Notes: generated from the sequence alone by a model not told the origin. DNA of 64,000 nt from CAVRZY01 sp963725415 (GCA_963725415.1 CAVRZY010000246.1:5871-69870); one strand, 5' to 3'; shown: positions 50,999 through 62,338, counted from the first letter of the stretch. Program-made: numbers and translations.

Positions 50999-53938
50999 CT
51001 ATTTGTACGCGATCCACATGGGGCTGACCCAGACCAGCTCGCCGTCGGTCTGCTCACCGCGGACGTAGTAGTAGCCGGTCCTGCCCTTTTCGGCAGCGAG
51101 GTCACGCCACACAAAGTCTACCCAGCGCGCGTTGGGCTCGGCGGTGTAGACGTACTGGTTGTTCTTGATGATGTAGACCTTGGCGAAGTCCGTTCGGCCT
51201 AGCAGCCTGACCCAGATGGAGGGCGGTTCATCGAGGGTGAACTCCTCGCCCATGAAGTGCTCCCCGCAGCGCACGTCAGCCAGGATGTTATCTGTGGCCC
51301 CGTAAACGCGGCGCTTGTAGAGGGCTTCCATGATGCCCTCGCGGGTGGGCGCTGTCACCCACAGGTTGCAGTAAGACATGTGCGTGGAAATGTGATCGCT
51401 GGAGGCCTGGAAGCCCAGCCGGTAGCCCTTCTGCAAGGCCAGCGAGACGAAGCCCAGCGGCCGCCAGCCGCCGATGGAATCCTGCTCCCCGGTGGCGGTG
51501 CGCGGCGCGCCTGGCATCTCGTAATTCTGGCGGTCCCCCTGGTAGATTTCGACCACCGGCTCCAGCAGCGGATCGTTGTCGCGCCAGTCGGTGCCCATGT
51601 CGGTGGCCGAGGTGTGCGAGGCCACGATGCCGCCAAACTGCTTGAGGTAGCGGTACAGCATCTGGGTGTCGGGCGCCGGGCTGGGAGGGGAGTCCACCGG
51701 CATCTTGGGGAGCCGGGGGAGCGTTCGAATGCCGCGTTGCGCAAAAACCGGGTTGCGGTGCCCTTCCGGATAGCCCACGCTGCGCTCGTAGGAGAACATG
51801 GGAATGTATCTGCCCTCCAGCTTGTAGGCGTCAGTGAGTTTCTGCTGGATCCACCAGTTGTACTCCCGGCCGCCGCCGTTATCGTGATCGCAGCAGCCGC
51901 CCCAGTCCATGTAGGCGGCGTCGATCAGGTAGCGATAGGCGTCAATCAGCGGGCCGTCGCGGCCGCCGTCCCCCGAGATCTCGGTATGCCGGTGGAACTC
52001 GCCGCGCAGCAACTGAAAATCTTTGCCGCCCACCGAGGTGCGATAGTTGCGCATGCTGGCCACCTGATCGAGTTCGCCAGCCACGTCGTCCTGGGGTGGG
52101 GCCACGGTCTCGGTGGGCAGCGCCGTCAGTTGGATGGGCTGCTGGCTCCGCGGCAGGCGCAGTTCGGCTGCGTAGAGGTCGTTGTTGATCCAGTCCCCGG
52201 CACGCTTTCCGCCGCCGGGGGTTTGGGATTGCCGGTGATCGGCCGCCGAGACCATCAGTAGCACGCCGGGTGAGGTCACCAACAAGGCGGGGCGGGCATC
52301 CAGGATGTTATCGGTATTGGGGAAAATCACCGGGCCGTTCCACTTGGTGCCGTTAAAATAGACCAGGTTCTCAAGCCAAATTGAGCCCACTGGGGAGCGC
52401 CCGTTCCCCGAAGCGGCCCGAAAGCCCAGGTAGACCTTCCCGTCGCCGTCCACCGCCAGGCGCGGAAAACTGTTCAGGGCACCCTGGGAAACCCCGATGC
52501 GGCGCGCGAAAAGCTGCGCGGTTGGCGGCCCTGGCAGCACGCTTCCCATTGCGTGCGTGGTGGCAAAACCGTTGGCCGCTTGAGGGAAACATTTCACTTG
52601 CAGATTGTGCCCCTGGTAGAGGGCCACTCCAGACTTTTCGTAAGCCCCAAAATCTTTTCCCCATTTCACTTCCGAGGCTTCGTAGGCCACCCAGAGCCGG
52701 TTCTGCGGGTCGTAGGCGATTGCGCTGCGGGCCTCGAAATACTGGCTCGCGGCCACCGGGGTGGGGGTGTCCATGACGATGCCGACTCCTTCGTCGAAGC
52801 GCGCGCGGCGGAAATAGACGTCATAGTCGCCCTTGTCGTAGGTATCCCAGGAGACGGCGATCTCGCCCCTGGGGGCGGCGGCGATGGCGGGATCCCAGTC
52901 ACTGGCCGGTGACACCGAGACGGTAGCCTCGCTGGTGAAGCTGTCGCCGGTCTGGGCCGCCAGGAGAATCTCGAGATTGTTGTTGCGGTACCCTTGCCAG
53001 GCCACCCAGACCCGGCCCCAGATGTCGGTGGTGGCCACAGGATTCAAATCCGGACCCGGGTCATAGGTCAGGCGCAGCCGCGCCGACCATTTGCCCTGTG
53101 CGTAAAAGCGCGCGTAGAGGTCGAGGTTGCCGTCCTGGTTGGCCGACCAGAACACCCACACGCGCTGTTGCCGGTCTACCGCTATTGCTGTCCGCATTAC
53201 GTCCTGCTTGGTCGCGGTGACCGGTATCGGCTCGCTCCACACCCTCTTGGACTTGGAGTAGTTCATCAGGAACACCTGATCGCCGCCCACCGGACGGGCC
53301 AGGAAATCGAGGCTCCCCGGATCCTTGCTGAAGGCCCCTTGAGCTTGCGAGCGGTCCCCGTGGACGAACTGGACGTAGCTCACCCAGACGTCGTCGCCGC
53401 TTTGGGCCACGGCCGGGAAGTCCTGCTCCTCCTCCGAGGTGGTCAGTTGCTGTGTCACCGGAACCTGCTCGACCAGGACGCGCTTGTTGAGAAAGGGCTT
53501 CAGGCTGCCGTAGGTGATCTCCTCAGCGGTGAACGAGAAGCTGCCCTGAAGGGTCTCGACGGAGAACCTGGCGGCGGGATCGGCAAACGTGGCGGTTACC
53601 AGGAGGCCGTTCTCCAGCAATGGCCCCTGCGTCTGGTTGCCGGTGGCCGGGCCGTAGCGCGTGGAGACTTTCCAGTTGGAGCGCTGGTCGGTGGTATCCT
53701 GGCCGCTGAAGCGCCACCCCTGGATGCTCAGGATCTGGCCGCTGGAGAGCGTGACGCGCCCATCCCAGACCGCCGGCGCTTTGTCTCCATTGCCGAAGAC
53801 GATCAGATGCGAGCGCGCCTCGGGCATGGTCACCTCGCCGGAAGAGGGGCTCTGCTGGTACTGGGAGTAGAGTGACAACGCCGTCACCACGGCGACCATC
53901 ACGATCAGCAACAAGAGCCAGGACCGGCGTCGCACCAT
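50999..53938 (-). CDS. Large exported protein, beta-propeller-like plus DUF3604-like C-terminus
   Basis: A 979-residue protein with one N-terminal hydrophobic segment (WLLLLIVMVAVVTALSLYS). Residues ~120-600 hold repeated beta-propeller-like units (AIAVDRQQRVWVFWSANQDG, ATTDIWGRVWVAWQGYRNNN, IAYDPQNRLWVAYEASE). The C-terminal ~380 residues have HRHTEISGDGG, DWGGCCDHDNGG, FQASSDHISTHMSYCN, resembling DUF3604/PHP-like proteins, with several His and Asp that could bind metal. I use ATG 53938; an upstream start adds 14 residues before the signal. Function is unknown; a cell-surface hydrolase is possible. Confidence 0.78.
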   Translation of the reverse strand: MVRRRSWLLLLIVMVAVVTALSLYSQYQQSPSSGEVTMPEARSHLIVFGNGDKAPAVWDGRVTLSSGQILSIQGWRFSGQDTTDQRSNWKVSTRYGPATGNQTQGPLLENGLLVTATFADPAARFSVETLQGSFSFTAEEITYGSLKPFLNKRVLVEQVPVTQQLTTSEEEQDFPAVAQSGDDVWVSYVQFVHGDRSQAQGAFSKDPGSLDFLARPVGGDQVFLMNYSKSKRVWSEPIPVTATKQDVMRTAIAVDRQQRVWVFWSANQDGNLDLYARFYAQGKWSARLRLTYDPGPDLNPVATTDIWGRVWVAWQGYRNNNLEILLAAQTGDSFTSEATVSVSPASDWDPAIAAAPRGEIAVSWDTYDKGDYDVYFRRARFDEGVGIVMDTPTPVAASQYFEARSAIAYDPQNRLWVAYEASEVKWGKDFGAYEKSGVALYQGHNLQVKCFPQAANGFATTHAMGSVLPGPPTAQLFARRIGVSQGALNSFPRLAVDGDGKVYLGFRAASGNGRSPVGSIWLENLVYFNGTKWNGPVIFPNTDNILDARPALLVTSPGVLLMVSAADHRQSQTPGGGKRAGDWINNDLYAAELRLPRSQQPIQLTALPTETVAPPQDDVAGELDQVASMRNYRTSVGGKDFQLLRGEFHRHTEISGDGGRDGPLIDAYRYLIDAAYMDWGGCCDHDNGGGREYNWWIQQKLTDAYKLEGRYIPMFSYERSVGYPEGHRNPVFAQRGIRTLPRLPKMPVDSPPSPAPDTQMLYRYLKQFGGIVASHTSATDMGTDWRDNDPLLEPVVEIYQGDRQNYEMPGAPRTATGEQDSIGGWRPLGFVSLALQKGYRLGFQASSDHISTHMSYCNLWVTAPTREGIMEALYKRRVYGATDNILADVRCGEHFMGEEFTLDEPPSIWVRLLGRTDFAKVYIIKNNQYVYTAEPNARWVDFVWRDLAAEKGRTGYYYVRGEQTDGELVWVSPMWIAYK

Positions 53939-54184
53939 CAACCTCCCGCAGGGAAATCGACCCCTCAGTCTTAATAACACAGGGCCGAGCGGAGAGTTGG
54001 CAGAATCCGGCTGTTCCGGGGACTGGGTCCAGCGGGATCCCGGATGAGCCGCCCTTATTTTGTGCGGCAGATCCCCGCACCGGCGCCGATCGCTGCCCCT
54101 CTCAGCGGCGGAGGCGGGATTATTGGCTGTGCAACCCTCTGGGTGTATAGTGGCTCTCGTTGGCCATTTATGAAAGGAGGATTT

Positions 54185-55156
54185 ATGAAACAGTGGAGTC
54201 TGATCCCGCTAGTGGCGTGCTTGCTGGGCGCCGCCGCCCAGGCTGCTACCTGCACCACGACCGATTACAGCGGCCTCACCGCAGCACTCATCAATCCGCA
54301 GGTGGTCAGTGGCACCGTGGACGCTACAGGGTGTGACGTGGCAGTCTACTTCAATCTGGGCAAAGGCCTGGTCAAGAACGCCAATATTTTCGGGGCGAAG
54401 CGGTACGGTGTCTTTGTCAATGGTGATAGGAACGATGTTTCAGTGGATGTGTTGGACAACCTGATTCACGACATCCTCTCGATCTCGTCAACCGGTGCGT
54501 GGCGCGGGGTAGGCATCTATTACCGTGCCTTTCAGACCGGCAAAGCACGCGGGGGGATCAGCGGGAACAAGATCTTCAATTACCTGCAAACTGGGATCAT
54601 TGCCAGCGGCGTGGGCACAAAGGTGGACGTCAGCGGCAACACGGTAACGGGACTGGGACCGGTGATTTTCATCGCGCAGTACGGCATTCAGATCGGCCAC
54701 GGCGCCAGCGCACAGGTGATGCGTAACTCGGTTTCGGAGCACCGCTACACTGGGGAGGCTACGGTGGCCGGCGGAATCCTGGTGCTGGGCGGCCCGTATT
54801 ACGGAACCCCTTACACCGAGGGGACACAGATCGTGGGGAACACGCTGGTCAACAATGACATCGGCGTGTGGCTGTCTAACAAGGCTACGCGCATACTGCC
54901 CCCTCTGACCGCCACCAACATCAAGGTGGTCAACAACGTGATCACCAACGACGGGCTCGAAAACCACTGGACCGGAAACCCTCCCTGGGTGGGCTACCAG
55001 GTCGGCGTTCTGGATGTCGGCAACAACGACAAGATCATTGCCAACACGATCTCCGGAGCAGGGTACGACCCGGCGGCCAATCCGGGTGCCTTCACCGTGG
55101 TCATCGACGCGGACCCGACGGCCACCAATCGCCCTAAGGTCCACGCCAACGAGTGA
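54185..55156 (+). CDS. Secreted right-handed parallel beta-helix protein
   Basis: ATG 54185 is preceded by AAAGGAGG, and a signal peptide (MKQWSLIPLVACLLGAAAQA) follows, giving about 323 residues. The body is a series of beta-helix coils with ladders of Asn/Val (ISGNKIFNYLQTGIIASG, DVSGNTVTGLG, IVGNTLVNNDIGVWLSN, IKVVNNVITNDGL), the pattern of NosD/pectate-lyase-like folds. No catalytic motif is obvious. It is divergent from the large exported protein. Confidence 0.82.
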   Translation: MKQWSLIPLVACLLGAAAQAATCTTTDYSGLTAALINPQVVSGTVDATGCDVAVYFNLGKGLVKNANIFGAKRYGVFVNGDRNDVSVDVLDNLIHDILSISSTGAWRGVGIYYRAFQTGKARGGISGNKIFNYLQTGIIASGVGTKVDVSGNTVTGLGPVIFIAQYGIQIGHGASAQVMRNSVSEHRYTGEATVAGGILVLGGPYYGTPYTEGTQIVGNTLVNNDIGVWLSNKATRILPPLTATNIKVVNNVITNDGLENHWTGNPPWVGYQVGVLDVGNNDKIIANTISGAGYDPAANPGAFTVVIDADPTATNRPKVHANE

Positions 55157-55383
55157 GCCGGGCTACTTTCGGGGAAGCAGCCCACCCCGCCGTTGGCGTA
55201 GCCCATCAGATGCGCGTAACGGGTCGGACAGGCCGCTTTCACCCGCTGGCCAATGGAAGAGTCTCCGCATGTTCACCAGCCAGTTGGTCGTCAATGGAAC
55301 AGTGCGGCAGAGGGGCATTGTACGTGCGTTCCAGGCGCCGCTGGCTTCTTCCGGCCACCGCGGCGGCTGGGGCCGGGGGTTCT

Positions 55384-55560
55384 CACCGCCGAGGTGCAGC
55401 GCTACCAGGAACTGGAGAAAACACCGCATCGATACCCTCAAGATGCTTGCGTATCGGGCAGAGACCAGCATGGCCTCAACCGTGCGCGAGAACTTGGCGC
55501 GTTCCGATGACGCCCGGGCGTTGCTGCGACAAGCGCGCCAGGCAGGCACGCCAGGATCCA
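55384..55560 (+). pseudogene. Possible transposase remnant
   Basis: Two short frames, TAEVQRYQELEKTPH and RIDTLKMLAYRAETSM then ASTVRENLARSDDARALLRQ, read like the C-terminal part of a group of putative transposases with one frameshift at about 55430. Only about 60 codons remain. The rest of 55157-55743 holds no other gene that I can support. Confidence 0.35.
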
Positions 55561-55743
55561 GGTTCTTCGAACATTCGCCATCGCAGCCCCTCTCTCGATC
55601 CAGTGGTGTCCCTCACGAAACAAGAAAGGCCGCCGTCAGGGGTCGGATGCCTTTGACGACAGCCCCCGAGTACTTCGGTCAGCGCTACTTCATCATTAGG
55701 CGTGCACCGATCGCAATTCGTTTGGTGCGATCATCACGGAGCT

Positions 55744-58191
55744 TCATTCGTAGCGCAGCGCGATCATCGGATCCACCCTGGTGGCCCTGCGTGCGGGGAT
55801 ATAGTCGGCCAAGAGCGCCACTGCCGCCAGCAACACCGAAACCGCCGCGAAGGTGAGCGGGTCGGTGGGCTTGACGCCGTACAGAAAACTGGCCAGCACG
55901 CGCGTCAGCGCCAGCGCGCCCCCCAGTCCGATCCCTACCCCGATCAGCACCAGGGTCATGCCCTGCCGGATCACCATCCGCAGCACGTCGCCCCGCCTGG
56001 CGCCGAGCGCCATGCGCACTCCGATTTCGTGCGTCCGCTGGGTGACCGAGTAGGCCATCACGCCGTAGATCCCGATGGCCGCCAGCAGCGTGGCCGCGGA
56101 GGCGAACACCACGAGCAGGAACATGTTGAAGCGGCGCGGCGCCATGGATGTGCTGATCACCTGCTCCATGGTCCGCACCTGGGTGACGGGCTGCTCCGGA
56201 TCGAGTGCCCGCACCTGGGCCCGCACCGCGGAAGTCAGCGCGGACGGCGCCATCGCGGCGCGCACTGCGATCTGCCAGGTGCGCCGGTGCTCAGCTTGCC
56301 AATACGGTTCGTAGGTGTGCGGCTGCGTCTCCATCTCCAGCGCGGCCTGCTTGACGTCGCCCACCACCCCAACCACGGTCAGCCAGGGCGTCTCGGTCTG
56401 CCGGGCGCCCCACTTCAGCCGCTTGCCGATGGGATCTTCGCCCGGCCAGAAGCGCCGCGCCATGCTCTCGGAAAGGACCACCTCGCGCGGAGCGTCCGGC
56501 CGCTCCTGTTCCCTGAAATACCGGCCTCTCTTCAGCGGGATTCCGAGGGCTTCGAAGTAGTCACCCCGCACCGCGGTGTGGTAGATCACGGGGAACTTCC
56601 CGGCCTCGGGTTCCGGACGGTCCTCGGCGCTGAATGCCCGCAACCAGCTCCCCTCCAGCGGCAGGTCAGTCCCGGCCCCCACCGCTTTCACGCCCGGCTG
56701 GGATTGCAGCCGTTCCAGCAGGCGTTGGAAAAAGGCCCGTACCTGCTCCGGCTGGGCGTACTTCGAGGGTGCCAGCGAAACCGACATGGTCAGCACCTGC
56801 TGCGGCCGGAAACCGGGATCCGTCTCCCGTAGATGGATGAAGCTCCGCACCAACAGGCCGGCGCCGGCCAGCAGCACCAACGCCAGCGCCACTTCCGAGA
56901 TGATCAGAGCGCCGTGCAGGCGGCTCCGGTGCACCCCCGCCGCCGAACCCCTCCCGCCCTCTTTGAGTGTCTCATTCACCCTGGTGCGGGTAGCCGCCAC
57001 CGCAGGCCCTGCGCCAAAAACCAGGCCGGTCGCCAGCGACAGCGCCAGCGTGAAACCCAGCACCTGGAGATCGACCGCGATCTCCTGCGATCGAGGAATG
57101 CTTCCCGGAATCACGGCAACCAGCAGGTCGGTCCCCCAATAGGCCAGCAGCAGCCCCAAGGCCCCGCCGAGTAACGCTAGCAAGGCGCTCTCGGAGAGCA
57201 ACTGGCACACCAGGCGCAGGCGGCTGGCCCCCAACGCCGTGCGGATGGCGATCTCCTTCTGCCGCGCCGCGGCCCGCGTCAGCAGCAGGTTGGCCACATT
57301 CGCGCAGGCGATCAGCACCACGAATCCGACGGCCCCCAACAGCACCAACAGGAGAGTGCGCACACCACCTACCACCTGCTCGCGGTACGGGACCACCGAC
57401 GCCTCCAGATTGAAATCCTTGCGCACGTCCGGCGGAAACAGCTCTTGAATGCGCCGTGCAATAGCCATCACGTCGGCGTTTGCCCGTACCAACGTGACTC
57501 CGGGTTTCAGGCGCGCAATGACGCTGTTGTTGAAATTATCCCCGCGGACGCGCAGCTCTTCGGGAGTGAAGGCCATGGGCAGCCACAGCTCCGCCGGCTC
57601 GGAGTGGAACTGCGGCCCTCGCAACGGGAATTCAAAGCGCGGCGGCATCACGCCAATGATGGTGTAGGGTTTGCGATCCAGCGCGACCGTTCTGCCCACC
57701 ACCCCGGGATCGGCCCCGAACCGTCGCCACAGCCCGTCGCTCAGCACCGCCACCAGATGGCCGGGCTGGTCTTCCTCCCGAGCAAAGACGCGCCCCAGCG
57801 CCGGCTGAACCCCCAGCAGCGGAAACAGATCCGCGGAAACCCGCGCCGCACGGACCCGCTCGGCTTCTCCTAACCCGGAAAGATCGTAAGAGGTCGTCCG
57901 GAAGGCCCCCAGTTCCTCGAACACGTGATTCTGCCGCTCATAGTCGAGCACATCCGGAGCGCACACCGGGATCGAGCGGACCCCCAGCTTCGGAATGCCT
58001 TCCTGGAGCAAGACCAGACGCCCGGAATCCTTGAACGGCAAGGGGCGCAGTAGAACCGTGTTCACCACGCTGAAGATAGCCGTGTTCGCGCCGATTCCCA
58101 ACGCCAAGGCCAAGACCGCCACCGCGGTGAAGCCCGGGCTTTTGCCCAGCATGCGCACACCGTACCGAAGGTCCTGAGTGAATTGGCCCAT
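55744..58191 (-). CDS. MacB-like ABC transporter permease (acidobacterial duplicated permease, ADOP)
   Basis: An 815-residue protein with the ADOP layout: an N-terminal conserved segment (DLRYGVRMLGKSPGFTAVAVLALALGIG), a periplasmic MacB-PCD domain (RFEFPLRGPQFHSEPAELWLP), an FtsX-like domain (ALGASRLRLVCQLLSESALLALLGGALG), then a second copy of the PCD/FtsX pair ending ALGARRGDVLRMVIRQGMTLVLIGVG and PARRATRVDPMIALRYE. Such permeases are expanded in this phylum. Its ATPase partner is not in the window. It is followed by a related, truncated copy at 58225-58740 upstream on the same strand. Confidence 0.92.
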   Translation of the reverse strand: MGQFTQDLRYGVRMLGKSPGFTAVAVLALALGIGANTAIFSVVNTVLLRPLPFKDSGRLVLLQEGIPKLGVRSIPVCAPDVLDYERQNHVFEELGAFRTTSYDLSGLGEAERVRAARVSADLFPLLGVQPALGRVFAREEDQPGHLVAVLSDGLWRRFGADPGVVGRTVALDRKPYTIIGVMPPRFEFPLRGPQFHSEPAELWLPMAFTPEELRVRGDNFNNSVIARLKPGVTLVRANADVMAIARRIQELFPPDVRKDFNLEASVVPYREQVVGGVRTLLLVLLGAVGFVVLIACANVANLLLTRAAARQKEIAIRTALGASRLRLVCQLLSESALLALLGGALGLLLAYWGTDLLVAVIPGSIPRSQEIAVDLQVLGFTLALSLATGLVFGAGPAVAATRTRVNETLKEGGRGSAAGVHRSRLHGALIISEVALALVLLAGAGLLVRSFIHLRETDPGFRPQQVLTMSVSLAPSKYAQPEQVRAFFQRLLERLQSQPGVKAVGAGTDLPLEGSWLRAFSAEDRPEPEAGKFPVIYHTAVRGDYFEALGIPLKRGRYFREQERPDAPREVVLSESMARRFWPGEDPIGKRLKWGARQTETPWLTVVGVVGDVKQAALEMETQPHTYEPYWQAEHRRTWQIAVRAAMAPSALTSAVRAQVRALDPEQPVTQVRTMEQVISTSMAPRRFNMFLLVVFASAATLLAAIGIYGVMAYSVTQRTHEIGVRMALGARRGDVLRMVIRQGMTLVLIGVGIGLGGALALTRVLASFLYGVKPTDPLTFAAVSVLLAAVALLADYIPARRATRVDPMIALRYE

Positions 58192-58224
58192 AACAGACAC
58201 GTACGATCTAACAGCCATCCGCGT

Positions 58225-58737
<513 letters not shown>

Positions 58738-58740
<3 letters not shown>

Positions 58741-58896
58741 CGGTTATCTCGATATCCATGCACTTGATGAGGTTAGGAATAAAACGAGGACAGATGTAGA
58801 GATAGCGATCAGCACAGAGGAGAAGATTAAAAAGGCCATTGACCAGCACTATGGATTGATGCGACAATGCTCATTGTTCTCTGGCAATTTGTAAGC
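58738..58896 (+). CDS. Fragment of a MshEN/GspE-N-like domain (AT-rich segment)
   Basis: The frame reads YLDIHALDEVRNKTRTDVEIAISTEE and EKIKKAIDQHYG, resembling the end of a MshEN/T2SSE-N domain, then a stop. GC content is far lower than in either flank. It fits a piece of another organism's DNA, not a gene of the flanking genome. The family call is tentative. Confidence 0.4.
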
Positions 58897-58971
58897 GGAG
58901 ATGTAAGGTGGAGTGTCCCGGAGCCTTCGGCCGGCCCGCCGACCGCCGCCCGCGGGGCTATGCTCGCCGCG

Positions 58972-60652
58972 TGAGAGACTCCGGCGCGCGCCCCATCGAC
59001 CATCCCACTGGCCCCCACTTCGAGCCGGGGCGTCCCGCGCCCGGCGCGGCAGCCGGGGAGGTGGTCCTGACCGGCGCCGACCTGACCGTGGGCGACGTCG
59101 AGGCCGTGGCCCGGGGAGGTGCGCGCGCTGCCCTCGACCTCCACGCGCGGGCCCGGATGGAGGAGGCGCGGGCCGTCGTCGACGCGCCTCGTCGCCGCCG
59201 GCGAGGTCGTCTACGGGATGACGACGGGCTTCGGCGACCTCGCCACCACGTACATCCCGCCGGCGGATGCGCGTCGGCTCCAGGAGAACCTGCTCGTCAG
59301 CCACGCCGTGGGCGTGGGCCCGTCGCTGCCGCGCGACGTCGTGCGGGCGATGCTCCTCCTCCGGGCGAACACGCTGGCGCTCGGGGCACTCCGGCTGCCG
59401 GCCGGACGTCGTGGATCGCCTGCTGCGACTTCCTGCGAGCTCGGCATCCACCCGGTCGTGCCCGCCAAGGGGAGCGTGGGCGCGTCCGGGGACCTCGCTC
59501 CGCTGGCCCACCTCGCGCTGCCGATCATCGGGCGTGGCGAGGTGGAGCTCGGCGGCCACGTCATGCCGGCGCTGCTGGCCCTGCGGGAGGAGGGCCTGGA
59601 GCCGCTCGTCCTGGAGGCGAAGGAGGGCCTGGCGCTCCTCAACGGCACCCAGCTGATGAGCGCCATCGGTGCGCTGCTCCTGGCCGACGCCGACCGCCTT
59701 GCCCGGACGGCCTAGCGTCGCGGCGGCCCAGTCCGTCGAGGCGCTGCTCGGGACGGACGTCGCGTACGCGGCGGCCTACCAGCTGGCGCGCCCGCACCCC
59801 GGCCAGGCGAGGTGGCCGCCGAGCTGCGCCACCTGCTCCGCGACTCCGGGCTGATGGCGCGCCACCACGGCTCGGCCCACAAGGTCCAGGACCCGTATTC
59901 GCTGCGCTGCGTGCCGCAGGTCCACGGCGCGGTCCGCGACGCCCTCGACTACCTCCGCCGCGTCCTCGACGTCGAGATGAACAGCGGCAACCGACAACCC
60001 GCTCATCTTCCCGGAGGGCGGGGTCGGCCGACGCCGACGCGGCCGCGACCGGCGGCGGGCTCGTCATCTCCGGCGGCAACTTCCACGGCGAGCCGATCGC
60101 CCTCGCGCTCGACTTCGCGAAGCTCGCGATCGCCGAGCTCGGCTCGATCAGCGAGCGCCGGATCGCGCTGCTGCTCGACGCCCGCCTCAACGGCGGGCTG
60201 CCGCCGTTCCTGGCGCGGGCGAGCGGCCTCAACTCCGGGATGATGATGCTCCAGTACACGGCCGCCGCGCTGGTCTCGGAGAACAAGGTCCTCGTCCACC
60301 CCGCGTCGGCCGACTCGATCCCGACGTCGGCGAACCAGGAGGACCACGTCTCGATGGGCGCGACGGCGGCCCGCCACGCCGCGCGAGGTGCTGCGACAAC
60401 GTCGAGCGGATCCTCGCGCTCGAGCTGCTCGTGGGAGCACAGGCGCTGGACCTGCGGCGCGACCTCGTCGCCTCGGCGCGCGGGCTGCCGCCGGCGGAGG
60501 CGCCAGAGGCCGGGGCCGGGGTGGCGGAGGCGCATCGGCGGATCCGGGGCGTCGTCGCGCGGCTCGACCGGGACCGCGAGATGGGCCAGGACATCGAGGC
60601 CGTGACGCGGCTCGTGCGGGCCGGAGGGCTCGTCGACCTCGTGGACGCCTGA
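58972..60652 (+). CDS. hutH: Histidine ammonia-lyase, multiply frameshifted
   Basis: Segments in several frames give a nearly complete HAL: GEVVLTGADLTVGDVEAVARGG, then VVYGMTTGFGDLATTYIPP, then GSVGASGDLAPLAHLAL with the ASG that forms the MIO cofactor, then NGTQLMSAIGAL, then HHGSAHKVQDPYSLRCVPQVHG, then GGNFHGEPIALALDF and ENKVLVHPASADSIPTSANQEDHVSM. The last frame ends LVDLVDA at 60652. At least six indels break it. The enzyme would convert His to urocanate. The indels look like poor consensus. Confidence 0.85.
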
Positions 60653-60680
60653 CCCGGACCGACGGACGACGGACGGCGCG

Positions 60681-61306
60681 GTGCTGGAGTACCTCGCGAC
60701 AGGCGCCGTCCTGGGCCTCGCGGCTGGCTTCGCGCCCGGCCCCCTCATGGCCCTGGTGCTGGCCCAGTCCATCCGCTATCGGGACCCGCGAGGGGCAGAA
60801 GGTCGCGCTGGCGCCCCTGATCACCGACGTCCCGATCGTGCTCCTCGCGACAGCCCTCGTGGCCGCGGCGGCCGAGGCGGCGCTAGGCCTGCTCGGTGCG
60901 ATCTCGCTCGCCGGCGCCGTCTTCGTCGCCTACCTCGGGGTCGAGTCGATCCGCACGACCGGCGTCGCGGCCGGGCGGCCGGACGAGGCGCCGCGCTCCT
61001 GGACGCGGGGCGCGGTGGTCAACGCGCTGAGCCCGCACCCGTACCTGTTCTGGATCACGGTCGGGGCGCCGACGCTGATCCGGGCCTGGACGGACGGCCC
61101 GCGGCCGCCGCGGGGTTCCTGGTCGGTTTCTACGCCTGCCTGGTCGGCGCGAAGATGCTGCTTGCCGTCGTCGCCGGGCGGTCCGGGGGCGGCTCTCCGG
61201 CGGCGCCTACCGCGGCCGTGATGGTCGTGCTGGGCGGCCTGCTGCTGCTGTTCGCCGTCCGCCTGGCGATCGAGGGACTCCGCCTGCTGGGGTGCGACGG
61301 CTCTGA
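60681..61306 (+). CDS. LysE-family transporter, frameshifted
   Basis: Hydrophobic frames MLEYLATGAVLGLAAGFAPGPLM, LAPLITDVPIVLLATALVAAAAEAALGLL, GAVFVAYLGVES and NALSPHPYLFWITVGAPTL are LysE/RhtB signatures, ending LRLLGVRRL at the stop at 61306. Two or more indels break it. It would export amino acids. Confidence 0.72.
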
Positions 61307-61346
61307 GCGTGCGCCGTCACGAACCGTTGGGGGACCAACAGACCGG

Positions 61347-62038
61347 TCAGCCCCGCAGGCGCTTCCGGATCGCGCCGATGCCGAGGAGGCTCGCCCCGAC
61401 GGCCAGCGCCTGGCGCCAGGTCCAGCCGAAGCCCCTGGATCATCCGGCCCGGCGGCCAGGGGCGAGCCGTCTGCGGGAGCGATCCGGATGAGCGGCACAA
61501 AGCGAGACGCATTCGAGGATCCGCTCGTCGGTGGAGGTCGGCGGGAAGCAGCCGATCATCGCCCCCGGCAGCGCCATGGAGCGGCAGAGGGGCGGGATGA
61601 TCCGGGCCCGGGTGCTCGGGTCGCGTGCCTCGGTCGCGAGCGCCGCGATCGGCGGGCGGCCGGGGAGAAGGAGCTCACGCGCGGGTCGTCGAGGACGTTG
61701 CGGTACCAGAGGTCGCGGGGCCGTACCCGGCCATCACCCAGGCAGCCCCGTCCATCACGAGATAGCCCAGCGGCGTATGGCGCGGGAGGCCGGAGCGGCG
61801 GCCGATGGTCGTGACCAGGCACTGCCAGCCGGTGACGGGGTTGCCGAGCCAGGCGGCCAGGCCGGCCCGGTGCACCTGCACCACGGCGTAGCGGTTGGCG
61901 TACCGAAAGAACGTGCGGCTCGCGTCGGAAGCCGTCTTGAGGCCCGCTGAGATCGGGCGGCGTGGTGAGCGTGCCGGCCAGGGGAGGAGTGGAGGCGTCG
62001 GAGGGGAGCGCGGCAGGCGGTTCGGCGGTCGCGGTCAT
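61347..62038 (-). CDS. Deazaflavin (F420)-dependent nitroreductase-family protein, frameshifted
   Basis: Segments YAVVQVHRAGLAAWLGNPV, VTTIGRRSGLPRHTPLGYLV and DGAAWVMAGYGPA match the DUF385/deazaflavin nitroreductase fold (GRRSGxxRxTPL). After several indels come LWYRNVLDDPRV and at the end WTWRQALAVGASLLGIGAIRKRLRG. Such genes are typical of Actinobacteria and Chloroflexi, supporting a different source for this stretch. Confidence 0.68.
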
Positions 62039-62156
62039 GGCGCGAGGATCGCCCGCGCTGGCCGTGCTGCCAGTGCCGCCTGTCCCAAGGACGAGCGGAT
62101 GGTCCAGGCGCGGGCGCCGCCACCGCGGCCACCGCGGCGGCGTACGATCGGAGCCA

Positions 62157-62336
62157 TGGACCGGATGCGCATCATCGACATCACGGAGGCGGCAGCGTTC
62201 GGCCTCCTCCCGCCGTGGCTGATGCGTCGTTTGATCACCGTAGTGCGATTACCGGGAGGATGCCGACCGGGGTCGAAGGCGCACCGGGCAAGTGGCTGCG
62301 GGCCGGGGAGGGACCCGGGAACAAGGCGTCGCCGCC
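62157..62336 (+). CDS. Start of an unrecognised gene, cut by a junction
   Basis: ATG 62157 opens MDRMRIIDITEAAAFGLLPPWLMRRLI. The composition turns AT-rich after about 62338, where the frame is lost. No family is recognised. Confidence 0.35.
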
Positions 62337-62338
62337 GG

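Noticed and set aside
58972..60652. Several separate small genes in the GC-rich region
   Set aside because: The pieces line up in order as one histidine ammonia-lyase with indels.
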